Source of the DNA: UMGS1370 sp963557065
GTDB lineage: Bacteria > Bacillota > Clostridia > Lachnospirales > Lachnospiraceae
Reading direction: 5' to 3'
NCBI GenBank assembly: GCA_963557065.1
Contig: CAUWCT010000011.1
Coordinates: 1-44,000 of the forward strand
Length of the DNA stretch: 44,000 nucleotides
Both the position numbers and the translations under genes were made by a program. Numbering within the stretch: the first letter of the stretch is position 1; each line of letters starts with the position of its first letter. Of this stretch, positions 26,701-33,698 are shown piece by piece. The notes under the pieces were generated by a model. That model worked only from the letters and a program-made list of their open reading frames with translations. It ran no database searches and had not been told where the DNA came from.

Positions 26701-28237
26701 CGATATGCCGGATAAGAATTGTCCGGTGTGTGGAGAACCTTTAAAAAAAGAGGGATTTGATATACCATTTGAGACATTCCTGGGGTTTAAGGGAGATAAG
26801 GAACCGGATATCGACTTAAACTTCTCCGGTGAGTATCAGAGCAAGGCTCACGACTATACGGAAGTTATTTTTGGAAAAGGACAGACCTTTCGGGCCGGAA
26901 CCATCGGTACTCTGGCAGATAAGACGGCTTATGGCTATGTAAAGAAATATTATGAAGAGCGGGGAACCAGAAAGAGAAACTGTGAAATCAACCGGATTGT
27001 CCAGGGTTGCGTGGGAGTCCGACGGACCACCGGACAGCATCCGGGAGGAATCATCGTGCTTCCTCTGGGAGAAGAAATCAACTCCTTTACTCCGGTTCAG
27101 CATCCGGCAAATGATATGACTACCATGACGGTTACCACCCACTTTGATTACCACTCGATAGACCACAACCTGTTAAAACTGGATATTCTGGGACACGATG
27201 ATCCTACCATGATCCGAATGCTTCAGGATTTGACCGGACTGGATCCGGTAAAGGATATTCCTCTGGACTCCAAAGAAGTCATGTCCTTATTTCAAAATAC
27301 GTCCGCTTTAAAAATTACGCCGGAAGACATTGGAGGATGTAAGCTGGGAGCTCTTGGAATCCCTGAATTTGGTACGGATTTTGCCATGCAGATGTTAATC
27401 GACGCCCAGCCCAAGTATTTTTCGGATCTGGTGCGGATTTCCGGTCTGTCCCATGGTACGGACGTTTGGCTGGGCAACGCCCAGACCCTGATTCAGGAAG
27501 GTAAGGCCACCATTCAGACCGCTATCTGTACGCGTGATGATATTATGATCTATCTCATCCAGATGGGGCTGGAAGAAGGACTTTCCTTTACTATTATGGA
27601 GAGCGTGCGAAAGGGAAAAGGCTTAAAACCGGAGTGGGAAGAGGAGATGACAAAACATGGGGTGCCGGACTGGTACATCTGGTCCTGCAAAAAAATCAAG
27701 TACATGTTCCCCAAGGCCCACGCAGCCGCTTACGTTATGATGGCATGGCGGATTGCCTACTGTAAGGTATTTTACCCACTGGCGTATTATGCAGCCTTTT
27801 TCAGTATCCGCGCCAGCGGATTTTCTTACGAACTGATGTGCCAGGGAAGGGAAAAACTGGAAGTTCATCTGGCAGATTACAAAAAGCGGAGCGATACCCT
27901 GTCTAAAAAGGAACAGGATACCTTGAGGGATATGAGAATCGTTCAGGAGATGTATGCCAGAGGGTTTGAATTTACACCCATTGACATTTACAGCGCAAAA
28001 GCCCGCCATTTTCAGATCGTAGACGGGAAATTGATGCCCTCTCTCAGCAGCATTGACGGTTTGGGAGAAAAGGCGGCAGAGGGAATTGTAGATGCGGCCA
28101 AAGATGGAAAATTTTTGTCCAAAGAAGATTTCCGCAATCGGGCCAAGGTCAGCAAGACGGTCTGTGATTTAATGGGAGAACTCCATATCTTAGGAGATCT
28201 GCCGGAGAGCAACCAGTTGTCCCTGTTTGATTTTTAA
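23765..28237 (+). CDS. polC: DNA polymerase III PolC, Gram-positive type alpha subunit
   Basis: A 1490-residue replicative polymerase with built-in proofreading. The order is an N-terminal region, an OB domain near 270-370, a PHP domain beginning LHCHTKMSDMDGVSE (H384, H386), a DEDDh 3'-5' exonuclease inserted in PHP beginning VVFDIETTGF (D471, E473), the catalytic palm with PDIDLNFSGEY (D1015, D1017), and the fingers and C-terminal part with GLSHGTDVW. A cysteine cluster (YYCPNCHYS, NCPVCGEP) near 955-990 precedes the palm, as in other PolC proteins. Length is at the upper end for the family. It closes the essential gene cluster. Confidence 0.98.
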   Translation: MGKPFFDVFPQLNIASQLKELLNLAEVAKVTSSRDRSSLRIYLESPRLIHKSNIYALEKGIRDQLFPGKELTIKIMEKYHLSGQYTPQKLLMVYKDSLLMELKHYSIIEYTIFRKAEISFPEPDLMEMTIEDNMVSKEKAGELKRILEKIFLERCGLPIEIRYQYVPAKESKVRKQLEERLEEECRQMAKERMRDEVPFEESRPAPQANTLKKETKDGAVLSGAEGKGKTGEEKPALKEGRGKFDRERKYTHKRSDNPDVLFGRDFEDEFIEIEKIDGEMGEVTLRGKIIAKDSRELRSGKTIIIFDITDFTDSITVKLFVREEMLEDVNNAVTMGTFIKIKGVTTIDKFDGELTLGSVTGIKKCEDFTSKRMDNSLEKRVELHCHTKMSDMDGVSEVKDIIKRAKKWGMPAIAVTDHGCVQSFPDANHALDKGDSFKVLYGVEGYLVDDLKKLVERPKGQSFSGDYVVFDIETTGFSPSKDRIIEIGAVKVTDGKIADKFSAFVNPRIPIPFEIEKLTGISDAMVLDAPDITVVLPKFLEFCQDAVLVAHNASFDVNFITQNAERMGISICPTVLDTVTLARQLMPNLGRYKLDTVAKALGISLANHHRAVDDAGATAEIFAAFVGMLRKMGIENLDQLNDSSQVTAEGIRKLPTYHVIILAKNDIGRINLYKLVSMSHLTYFARRPRIPKSELEKYREGLIIGSACEAGELYQALLREVSETDLAKIVDFYDYLEVQPLGNNAFMLRDEKSTVKTREDLINLNKKIIRLGDRYGKPVCATCDVHFLDPQDEVYRRIIMAGQGFKDCDAQAPLYLRTTEEMLKEFDYLDPNKAEEIVITNTRKIADMCEPIAPVRPDKCPPVIPNSDETLRKICYDRAHEIYGEELPGIVVERLERELNSIISNGFAVMYIIAQKLVWKSNEDGYLVGSRGSVGSSLVATMAGITEVNPLSPHYYCPNCHYSDFTSDEVKKFSGMAGCDMPDKNCPVCGEPLKKEGFDIPFETFLGFKGDKEPDIDLNFSGEYQSKAHDYTEVIFGKGQTFRAGTIGTLADKTAYGYVKKYYEERGTRKRNCEINRIVQGCVGVRRTTGQHPGGIIVLPLGEEINSFTPVQHPANDMTTMTVTTHFDYHSIDHNLLKLDILGHDDPTMIRMLQDLTGLDPVKDIPLDSKEVMSLFQNTSALKITPEDIGGCKLGALGIPEFGTDFAMQMLIDAQPKYFSDLVRISGLSHGTDVWLGNAQTLIQEGKATIQTAICTRDDIMIYLIQMGLEEGLSFTIMESVRKGKGLKPEWEEEMTKHGVPDWYIWSCKKIKYMFPKAHAAAYVMMAWRIAYCKVFYPLAYYAAFFSIRASGFSYELMCQGREKLEVHLADYKKRSDTLSKKEQDTLRDMRIVQEMYARGFEFTPIDIYSAKARHFQIVDGKLMPSLSSIDGLGEKAAEGIVDAAKDGKFLSKEDFRNRAKVSKTVCDLMGELHILGDLPESNQLSLFDF

Positions 28238-28267
28238 TAGAACCGCAGTTGTAAGGAGGAAACCACT

Positions 28268-30130
28268 ATGCGCTTTACCTATCTTCGTATCCGGCATTTT
28301 AAGTCTATTGAGGACATGGAAATAAAAAGCATTGAAAATGCGCTGATTCTGGTTGGAAAAAATAATACGGGAAAAACCTCTGTGCTGGACGCCATCCGTC
28401 TGCTTACCGGTTCCCGGCCGGTAAAGGCAGGAGATTTCAACGAAAAAGTTCAAAATATTGAGATGGAAGTATCTCTGGAAATAACAAAAGAAGATCTGGG
28501 GCTGTTTCACAAGCGGGGAGCAGTCAGCGCTTATAAACGGTTTTCTGTCTGGGAACAGGAAGTGAGAAAACGTCTGCCTTCTTTTCAGGAACAGACCCTT
28601 TCCTTTACCTGCACCATTAATCAGAATGGAAACCGGCGGTTTGGAGACGGAATCAGAAAGCACAACAAATACATTGAAGAGATGCTTCCAAGGATTTCCT
28701 ATATCAATGGGGATCGGGACATGGGAATCCTGCAAAGCGATCTTTTGCTGGCTCAGACAAAGATGATGAAACAGGAGATCCAGGCCGGTTCCTGTATATT
28801 TGACGGAGCGAAAACCTGCCGCCACTGTTTTCAGTGCATTGGCCTGATTCACCAGAAAAAGCCGGAAGAACTGAGCATTATGGAACTGTCCAGATTAATG
28901 GAATTTAAGATGTATCAGGTAAATTTAAGCAGTTTCACCCGCCGGCTCAATGACAATTTCCATAAAAACGGCGGTCTGGAAGAGATTCTGTACAGTCTGA
29001 ACTGGAATCCGGAAGAAATTTTTAAAATACAGGCCCAGATTTATAAAGAAGAATCGGGACATCTGGTCTCCATTGATACTATGAGCCGGGGGATGAAAAA
29101 TATTTATATGCTGTCCCTTTTGGAAACTTACAGTGAAGAGAGGGATCAGGTCCCTGCCATTGTACTGGTGGAATATCCGGAAATGTACCTTCACCCCCAG
29201 CTTCAGAAGACAGCCAGTGAGATTTTGTACCGGTTGTCCAAGAAAAATCAGGTAATCTTCAGCACCCATTCCCCAAATCTGATTTTTAACTTTAACAGCC
29301 GCCAGATCCGCCAGGTAGTTTTAGATCAGGAGGATCATTCTATCATCCGGTCCCATACGGATATTGGCAGGATTTTAGACGATCTGGGGTATGGGGCCAA
29401 TGATTTGATGAATGTCAGTTTTGTGTTTTTTGTGGAGGGAAAACAGGACAAAAGCCGGCTTCCCCTGCTTTTGAAAAAATATTATGCAGAGATTGCGGAC
29501 GAAGAGGGGAGGCTTTCCCGGATCGCTGTCATTACCACCAACAGCTGCACCAATATTAAGACCTATGCCAATTTAAAATACATGAATCAACTCTATATCC
29601 GGGATCAGTTTTTGATGATCCGGGACGGGGACGGGCAGGATGCCGAAGGTTTAAAGCGCCAGCTCTGCCGGTATTACGATGAGGCGATTCTGGCAGATGC
29701 AGATAAGCTTCCCAGGGTACGTCCGGAAAATGTACTGATATTAAAATACTATTCCTTTGAAAATTACTTTTTAAATCCTAAAATTATGGCAGAGATTGGC
29801 ATTGTAGACTCAGAAGAGGAATTTTATCAGACCTTATGGCGGAAATGGAGGGAGTATTTGCACCGGTTAAAAAGCGGGCAGAAATTGCTTCAGATTCTGG
29901 GAAGGGATTTTACCTCGGCAGAGGATATGAAACATCATATGGAAGAGATTAAAATCCACCTCAGAGGGCACAATCTGTTTGATATTTTTTACGGCCGGTA
30001 TAAAAAAGAAGAACAGGAACTTTTAAAGCGTTATATCGATCTGGCACCCAGGGAAGAGTTTCAGGATATTTTAGAGGCGATTGACCGGTTTGTGTATTTT
30101 GACAGCCGAAAGTATTCAAAAAAGAATTGA
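28268..30130 (+). CDS. OLD-like AAA ATPase with TOPRIM domain and cysteine cluster
   Basis: A 620-residue protein with an SMC/ABC-type N-terminus: FTYLRIRHFKSIEDMEIKS, Walker A GKNNTGKT at 30-37, an ABC signature-like SRGMKNIYMLSLLE and a Walker B-like VPAIVLVEYPEMYLHP. A TOPRIM-like domain follows, with FFVEGKQDK (E390) and IRDGDGQD (D453, D455), so an OLD-family nuclease is likely. An unusual insert within the ATPase carries C176, C184, C187 and C190 (CX7CX2CX2C), a possible zinc or Fe-S site. It starts after AAGGAGG, 30 bp from polC. Alone, without a GajB- or RT-type partner, a defence role is not shown; DNA repair is equally possible. Confidence 0.75.
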   Translation: MRFTYLRIRHFKSIEDMEIKSIENALILVGKNNTGKTSVLDAIRLLTGSRPVKAGDFNEKVQNIEMEVSLEITKEDLGLFHKRGAVSAYKRFSVWEQEVRKRLPSFQEQTLSFTCTINQNGNRRFGDGIRKHNKYIEEMLPRISYINGDRDMGILQSDLLLAQTKMMKQEIQAGSCIFDGAKTCRHCFQCIGLIHQKKPEELSIMELSRLMEFKMYQVNLSSFTRRLNDNFHKNGGLEEILYSLNWNPEEIFKIQAQIYKEESGHLVSIDTMSRGMKNIYMLSLLETYSEERDQVPAIVLVEYPEMYLHPQLQKTASEILYRLSKKNQVIFSTHSPNLIFNFNSRQIRQVVLDQEDHSIIRSHTDIGRILDDLGYGANDLMNVSFVFFVEGKQDKSRLPLLLKKYYAEIADEEGRLSRIAVITTNSCTNIKTYANLKYMNQLYIRDQFLMIRDGDGQDAEGLKRQLCRYYDEAILADADKLPRVRPENVLILKYYSFENYFLNPKIMAEIGIVDSEEEFYQTLWRKWREYLHRLKSGQKLLQILGRDFTSAEDMKHHMEEIKIHLRGHNLFDIFYGRYKKEEQELLKRYIDLAPREEFQDILEAIDRFVYFDSRKYSKKN

Positions 30131-30155
30131 CATTTTCATAACCGGATTCTATAAT
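30127..30155 (+). promoter_or_regulatory. Consensus promoter of the copper operon
   Basis: TTGACA (30127-30132), exactly 17 bp, TATAAT (30150-30155): a perfect sigma-A consensus. The -35 overlaps the stop codon of the upstream gene. Such a strong promoter needs tight repression, which the operator at 30172-30190 can supply. Confidence 0.88.
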
Positions 30156-30171
30156 ATCAGCATACATACCT

Positions 30172-30190
30172 TATACCCCTATATGGTATA
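30172..30190. promoter_or_regulatory. Candidate CsoR operator
   Basis: Inverted repeat TATACC-N7-GGTATA located about 10 bp after the predicted transcription start. CsoR operators in Firmicutes have the same TACC...GGTA arms. A CsoR gene is in this operon, so autoregulation by copper is the simple reading. Confidence 0.65.
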
Positions 30191-30242
30191 TGAGGGCTGA
30201 GGCGCAAAGACGTCCCAGGATGAGGGAGAAAGGAGTCTGGAT

Positions 30243-32492
30243 ATGAAAACAGAATGTTATCGAATAGACGGAATGAGCTGCGCTGCCTGCAGCGGAGCAG
30301 TGGAGCGGGTTACCAGGAAGATGGAAGGAGTGGATCAGAGCAATGTCAATCTGACTACAAACCGGATGGTCATCACTTATGATGAGGATCAGGTTACGCC
30401 GGATATGATTATGCAGAAGGTGGATAAGGCAGGATTTAAGGCAACTCTTTTGGACCCGGATGCAGAGAAAAAAGAACAGCAGCAGGAGATAGAACAGCAG
30501 TGGATTCAGCTGCGCAGGGCGAAGCAGAGAGTGATTACTGCCATTTGCTTTGCAGTGCCTCTTTTGTACATTTCTATGGGGCACATGGTTCCCTTTCCTC
30601 TTCCCCTTCCGGCTTTTATGGATATGGAAACGGGACCTATGGGGTATGCCCTGGCCCAGTTGTTCCTGACAGTTGCGGTACTGATTTGCGGCCGGAAGTT
30701 TTACATTGTAGGTATAAAGGCGCTGATAAAGGGAAATCCCAACATGGATTCCCTGGTTGCCATTGGTACAGGCAGTGCCTTTATCTACAGTCTGGTTATG
30801 ACCATTGGCATTCCTCAAAATCCCATGAACGCCCATCATCTGTACTACGAGTCAGCTGCAGTGGTGGTAACTCTGGTTATGCTGGGAAAATATATGGAAA
30901 GCCGCAGTAAAGGGAAAACTTCAGAGGCTATCCGCAAATTGATGGAACTGGCACCTGATACGGCGATTCTGTATGAAAATGGTATGGAAACAGAAATGAA
31001 AACCGAGATGATTCTGCCCGGCCAGCACATTTTAATCAAACCAGGCAGCCGGATACCCCTGGATGGTACTGTAGTGAAAGGAAGCAGCAGCGTGGACGAA
31101 TCCATGCTGACCGGGGAAAGCGTTCCAGTTGAAAAAGAACTGGGAGATGCAGTTATCGGCGGCAGTATGAATTACAATGGCGCCATGGAAGTGGAAGTTA
31201 CCCGTACCGGAAGCGATACCACGCTGTCCAAGATCATTAAAATGATTGAGGATGCCCAGGGAAAGAAAGCACCTATTTCCAAGCTGGCCGACAAGGTAGC
31301 CGGAGTCTTTGTTCCAACGGTTATGGCGATTGCCATTGCGGCAGCCCTTTTGTGGCTGGTAGTCGGTGGAAAAGATATCGCCTTTGTGCTTACCATTTTC
31401 GTAGCGGTTCTGGTTATCGCCTGCCCTTGTGCCCTGGGACTTGCAACTCCTACTGCCATCATGGTGGGGACCGGAGTAGGAGCCAACCATGGAATCCTGA
31501 TTAAGAGCGGGGAAGCGCTGGAAATCTGCCATAAAGTAGATACAATTATTTTAGATAAGACCGGTACCATTACAGAAGGAAAGCCGAAGGTAACGGATAT
31601 TGTCATTTTCGAGGAAGGGCGGACAAAAGAAGAGATTCTTGGTCTTGCAGCCAGCTGCGAGCAGCTGTCAGAGCATCCCCTTGGCCAGGCCATTGTAGAA
31701 AGGGCAAAGGAAGACGGGCTGGCCCTTGCGATGCCGGGGGAGTTTAACAGCATTACCGGCTCCGGTATCGAAGCCGTTTTAGACGGACAGAAAATCAGTG
31801 TGGGAAACCGCCGCCTTTTAGAAAAGATGAACCTTAGACCGGATGAACAGGCGGAAAGAGAGTATGGAGCCAGTCAGGGAAAGACGCCCATGTATTTGTG
31901 CATTGACGGCCGTCTGGCTGGAATGATCTGCGTGGCGGATACGATTAAAAAAACCAGCAGGGATGCCATTGACAGATTAAAATCAGCAGGAATCAAAGTA
32001 TATATGATGACAGGAGACAATCGGCAGACCGCAGAGTATATTGGAAAACAGGCTCATGTAGACGAAGTGATTGCAGAAGTGCTGCCGGAGGACAAGGCAG
32101 ATCAGGTCAGCCGCCTTCAAAAAGAGGGAAGAACCGTTATGATGGTGGGAGACGGAATTAATGATGCTCCGGCGCTGGTTCAGGCAGACGCCGGATGCGC
32201 CATTGGTTCCGGAAGCGATATTGCGCTGGAGTCCGGCGATATTGTCCTGATGAAATCAGATTTAATGGATGTGTACCGGGCCATCAAATTGAGTAAGGCC
32301 ACGATCCGCAACATTAAACAGAATCTGTTCTGGGCATTTTTCTACAATACCCTGGGAATCCCGGTAGCAGCAGGCGTTTTATATCTCTTTGGAGGTCCGC
32401 TGTTAAATCCGATGATAGGCGGATTCGCAATGTCTTTAAGTTCTGTATGCGTAGTAGGAAATGCCTTGCGGTTAAGAAGATTAAAATTATAA
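30243..32492 (+). CDS. copA: Copper-exporting P1B-type ATPase CopA
   Basis: A 749-residue copper-translocating P-type ATPase in the cytoplasmic membrane. One N-terminal heavy-metal-associated domain has MSCAACSG (C13, C16). The metal channel motif CPC is at 394-396 in VIACPCALGLATPTA. The phosphorylation site DKTGTIT starts at D438, followed by SEHPLGQAI and the hinge GDGINDAPAL near 637. CPC with Cu+-type flanks supports copper rather than zinc. It is the first gene of copA-csoR-copZ behind a strong, probably CsoR-repressed promoter. Confidence 0.95.
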   Translation: MKTECYRIDGMSCAACSGAVERVTRKMEGVDQSNVNLTTNRMVITYDEDQVTPDMIMQKVDKAGFKATLLDPDAEKKEQQQEIEQQWIQLRRAKQRVITAICFAVPLLYISMGHMVPFPLPLPAFMDMETGPMGYALAQLFLTVAVLICGRKFYIVGIKALIKGNPNMDSLVAIGTGSAFIYSLVMTIGIPQNPMNAHHLYYESAAVVVTLVMLGKYMESRSKGKTSEAIRKLMELAPDTAILYENGMETEMKTEMILPGQHILIKPGSRIPLDGTVVKGSSSVDESMLTGESVPVEKELGDAVIGGSMNYNGAMEVEVTRTGSDTTLSKIIKMIEDAQGKKAPISKLADKVAGVFVPTVMAIAIAAALLWLVVGGKDIAFVLTIFVAVLVIACPCALGLATPTAIMVGTGVGANHGILIKSGEALEICHKVDTIILDKTGTITEGKPKVTDIVIFEEGRTKEEILGLAASCEQLSEHPLGQAIVERAKEDGLALAMPGEFNSITGSGIEAVLDGQKISVGNRRLLEKMNLRPDEQAEREYGASQGKTPMYLCIDGRLAGMICVADTIKKTSRDAIDRLKSAGIKVYMMTGDNRQTAEYIGKQAHVDEVIAEVLPEDKADQVSRLQKEGRTVMMVGDGINDAPALVQADAGCAIGSGSDIALESGDIVLMKSDLMDVYRAIKLSKATIRNIKQNLFWAFFYNTLGIPVAAGVLYLFGGPLLNPMIGGFAMSLSSVCVVGNALRLRRLKL

Positions 32493-32525
32493 GGAAAATC
32501 AGTCAAAGAAACGGGGAGAAAACAG

Positions 32526-32825
32526 ATGGCAGAGGAACGGGAGTGCTGTAAGCACAAACACAGGGAGCAGGTAGAGCAAAAAGATCTGCTTACCCGCCTG
32601 AACCGGATAGAGGGACAGGTGAGGGGAATTAAAAATATGGTGGAGCAGGATCGGTACTGTATTGATATTTTGACCCAGGTTTTGGCAGCACAGGCAGCTC
32701 TTTCCAGCTTCAGCAAGGTATTGTTAGCCAATCATATCAAGACCTGTGTGGTTCAGGATATTGAAAACGGAGATTTGGATGTAGTAGATGAACTTTGTGC
32801 TGCCATTCAGAAAATGATGAAATAA
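32526..32825 (+). CDS. csoR: Copper-sensing repressor CsoR
   Basis: A 99-residue all-helical repressor of the CsoR/RcnR family (DUF156). The Cu+ ligands are in the expected places: C45, H70 and C74, with the same 25- and 4-residue spacing as in studied CsoR proteins. The family segment LLTRLNRIEGQVRGIKNM is present. The N-terminus has an additional ECCKHKH that might bind metal. It lies 33 bp after copA with GGGGAG before the ATG, and probably binds the operator at 30172-30190 in the absence of copper. Confidence 0.92.
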   Translation: MAEERECCKHKHREQVEQKDLLTRLNRIEGQVRGIKNMVEQDRYCIDILTQVLAAQAALSSFSKVLLANHIKTCVVQDIENGDLDVVDELCAAIQKMMK

Positions 32826-32884
32826 TCGTTTAAGGCGGTGTGCGCTCTGAGCGGTTACAAATAAAGAATAAAGGAGAAAACAAT

Positions 32885-33079
32885 ATGAAGACTTACAGAT
32901 GTGAAGAAATAATGTGCAATGGATGTGTAGCCAGAATTGACAAGGCATTAGCGGAGGCGGATATTAAGCATACTATTAGCCTGGAAGACAAGACCGTCAC
33001 CATTGACGGATGTGAGCACTGTGAAAAGAAGGCAGTCGAATTGCTGGATGATCTGGGATTTTCCGCAGTAGAAGTGTGA
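32885..33079 (+). CDS. copZ: CopZ-like copper chaperone (HMA domain)
   Basis: A 64-residue cytoplasmic heavy-metal-associated domain with the metal site MCNGC (C11, C14). A second pair CEHC (C43, C46), not present in classical CopZ, lies at the start of the second helix. The ATG at 32885 has AAAGGAG upstream; the frame is open a further 45 bp upstream from a GTG, but without support. As last gene of the copper operon it likely delivers Cu+ to CopA or CsoR. A strong terminator follows. Confidence 0.82.
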   Translation: MKTYRCEEIMCNGCVARIDKALAEADIKHTISLEDKTVTIDGCEHCEKKAVELLDDLGFSAVEV

Positions 33080-33097
33080 GTTCCTTATTTTTGGCAG

Positions 33098-33146
33098 CAG
33101 TTCAGCTATGCAGGAAGAGGCATGGCTGAACTGTTACAATTTTTTG
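33098..33146 (+). terminator. Terminator of the copper operon
   Basis: A 14-bp stem with one GU pair: CAGTTCAGC plus TATGC (33098-33111) against GCATG plus GCTGAACTG (33120-33133), with an 8-nt loop and a T-run to 33145. Confidence 0.85.
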
Positions 33147-33166
33147 AAAAATTTGCAAAATTTCCA

Positions 33167-33195
33167 TTGACAGCAGAAGAGTTTTGTATTATACT
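33167..33195 (+). promoter_or_regulatory. tRNA cluster promoter
   Basis: TTGACA (33167-33172), 17-bp spacer, TATACT (33190-33195). Strong consensus placed about 45 bp before tRNA-Pro. The interval 33196-33240 would be the 5' leader removed by RNase P. Confidence 0.82.
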
Positions 33196-33240
33196 ACGTC
33201 TTGTAGTTGAGAGCAGGACGCTCACAGCTGCAATGCTTAT

Positions 33241-33314
33241 CGAGGCGTGGCTCAGTTTGGTAGAGCGCTGCGTTCGGGACGCAGAGGTCGCGTGTTCGAA
33301 TCACGTCGCCTCGA
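33241..33314 (+). tRNA. tRNA-Pro(CGG)
   Basis: A 74-nt cloverleaf: acceptor CGAGGCG/CGCCTCG, D stem GCTC/GAGC, anticodon stem CTGCG/CGCAG with loop TTCGGGA (anticodon CGG, codon CCG), T stem GCGTG/CACGT with loop TTCGAAT, discriminator A. CCA is not encoded. Confidence 0.96.
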
Positions 33315-33318
33315 TTCC

Positions 33319-33390
33319 GGCCTGTTGGTCAAGCGGTCAAGACGACGCCCTCTCACGGCGTAAACCCGGGTTCGATTCCCGGACAGGTCA
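33319..33390 (+). tRNA. tRNA-Glu(CTC)
   Basis: A 72-nt cloverleaf: acceptor GGCCTGT/ACAGGTC, anticodon stem ACGCC/GGCGT with loop CTCTCAC (anticodon CTC, codon GAG), T stem CCGGG/CCCGG with loop TTCGATT, discriminator A, no encoded CCA. It starts only 4 bp after tRNA-Pro. Confidence 0.95.
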
Positions 33391-33396
33391 CGAAAG

Positions 33397-33427
33397 ACAA
33401 GCTGCTGAATATCCAGCAGCTTGTTTT
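33397..33427 (+). terminator. Terminator-like hairpin between tRNA-Glu and tRNA-Thr
   Basis: A perfect 11-bp stem (ACAAGCTGCTG at 33397-33407, CAGCAGCTTGT at 33414-33424) with a 6-nt loop, followed by TTT. The T-run is short, so read-through to tRNA-Thr is likely; no separate promoter is visible before tRNA-Thr. Confidence 0.7.
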
Positions 33428-33444
33428 ATGAAAAAAATCTATTT

Positions 33445-33517
33445 GCTACTGTAGCGCAGTCGGTAGCGCAACTGATTCGTAATCAGTAGGTCAGGGGTTC
33501 AAGTCCCCTCAGTAGCT
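33445..33517 (+). tRNA. tRNA-Thr(CGT)
   Basis: A 73-nt cloverleaf: acceptor GCTACTG/CAGTAGC, D stem GCGC/GCGC, anticodon stem ACTGA/TCAGT with loop TTCGTAA (anticodon CGT, codon ACG), T stem AGGGG/CCCCT with loop TTCAAGT, discriminator T. No CCA encoded. Confidence 0.95.
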
Positions 33518-33544
33518 TTCTACAATTTATAAGTTAGAAACAAG

Positions 33545-33571
33545 AACCGTCTGTTTTTAGACGGTTTTTTT
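33545..33571 (+). terminator. Terminator after tRNA-Thr
   Basis: Stem ACCGTCT/AGACGGT with a GTTTTT loop and a following run of seven T. It ends the tRNA cluster. Confidence 0.88.
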
Positions 33572-33634
33572 GTGCATAAAATAGGAATTTGAAAAAATAT
33601 CCTATTCTTTTTTACTAAAATCGGCATGCTTTTG

Positions 33635-33663
33635 TTGACGAATTTGTCGAAAAAGGGTATAGT
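33635..33663 (+). promoter_or_regulatory. Promoter of the BMP lipoprotein gene
   Basis: TTGACG (33635-33640), 17-bp spacer, TATAGT (33658-33663). The start codon follows at 33699 behind AGAGGAGG. Confidence 0.8.
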
Positions 33664-33698
33664 ATAAGAGTATAAAAAAACAGAGGAGGAATTAAATT

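Noticed and set aside
28268..30130. A Gabija or retron defence system
   Set aside because: The OLD-like protein has no UvrD-like helicase (GajB) or reverse transcriptase neighbour; it lies between polC and a copper operon, so a multi-gene defence system is not supported.
33122..33454. Open frame of 110 codons across the tRNA genes
   Set aside because: It reads through two complete tRNA cloverleaves and a promoter; no protein is plausible.
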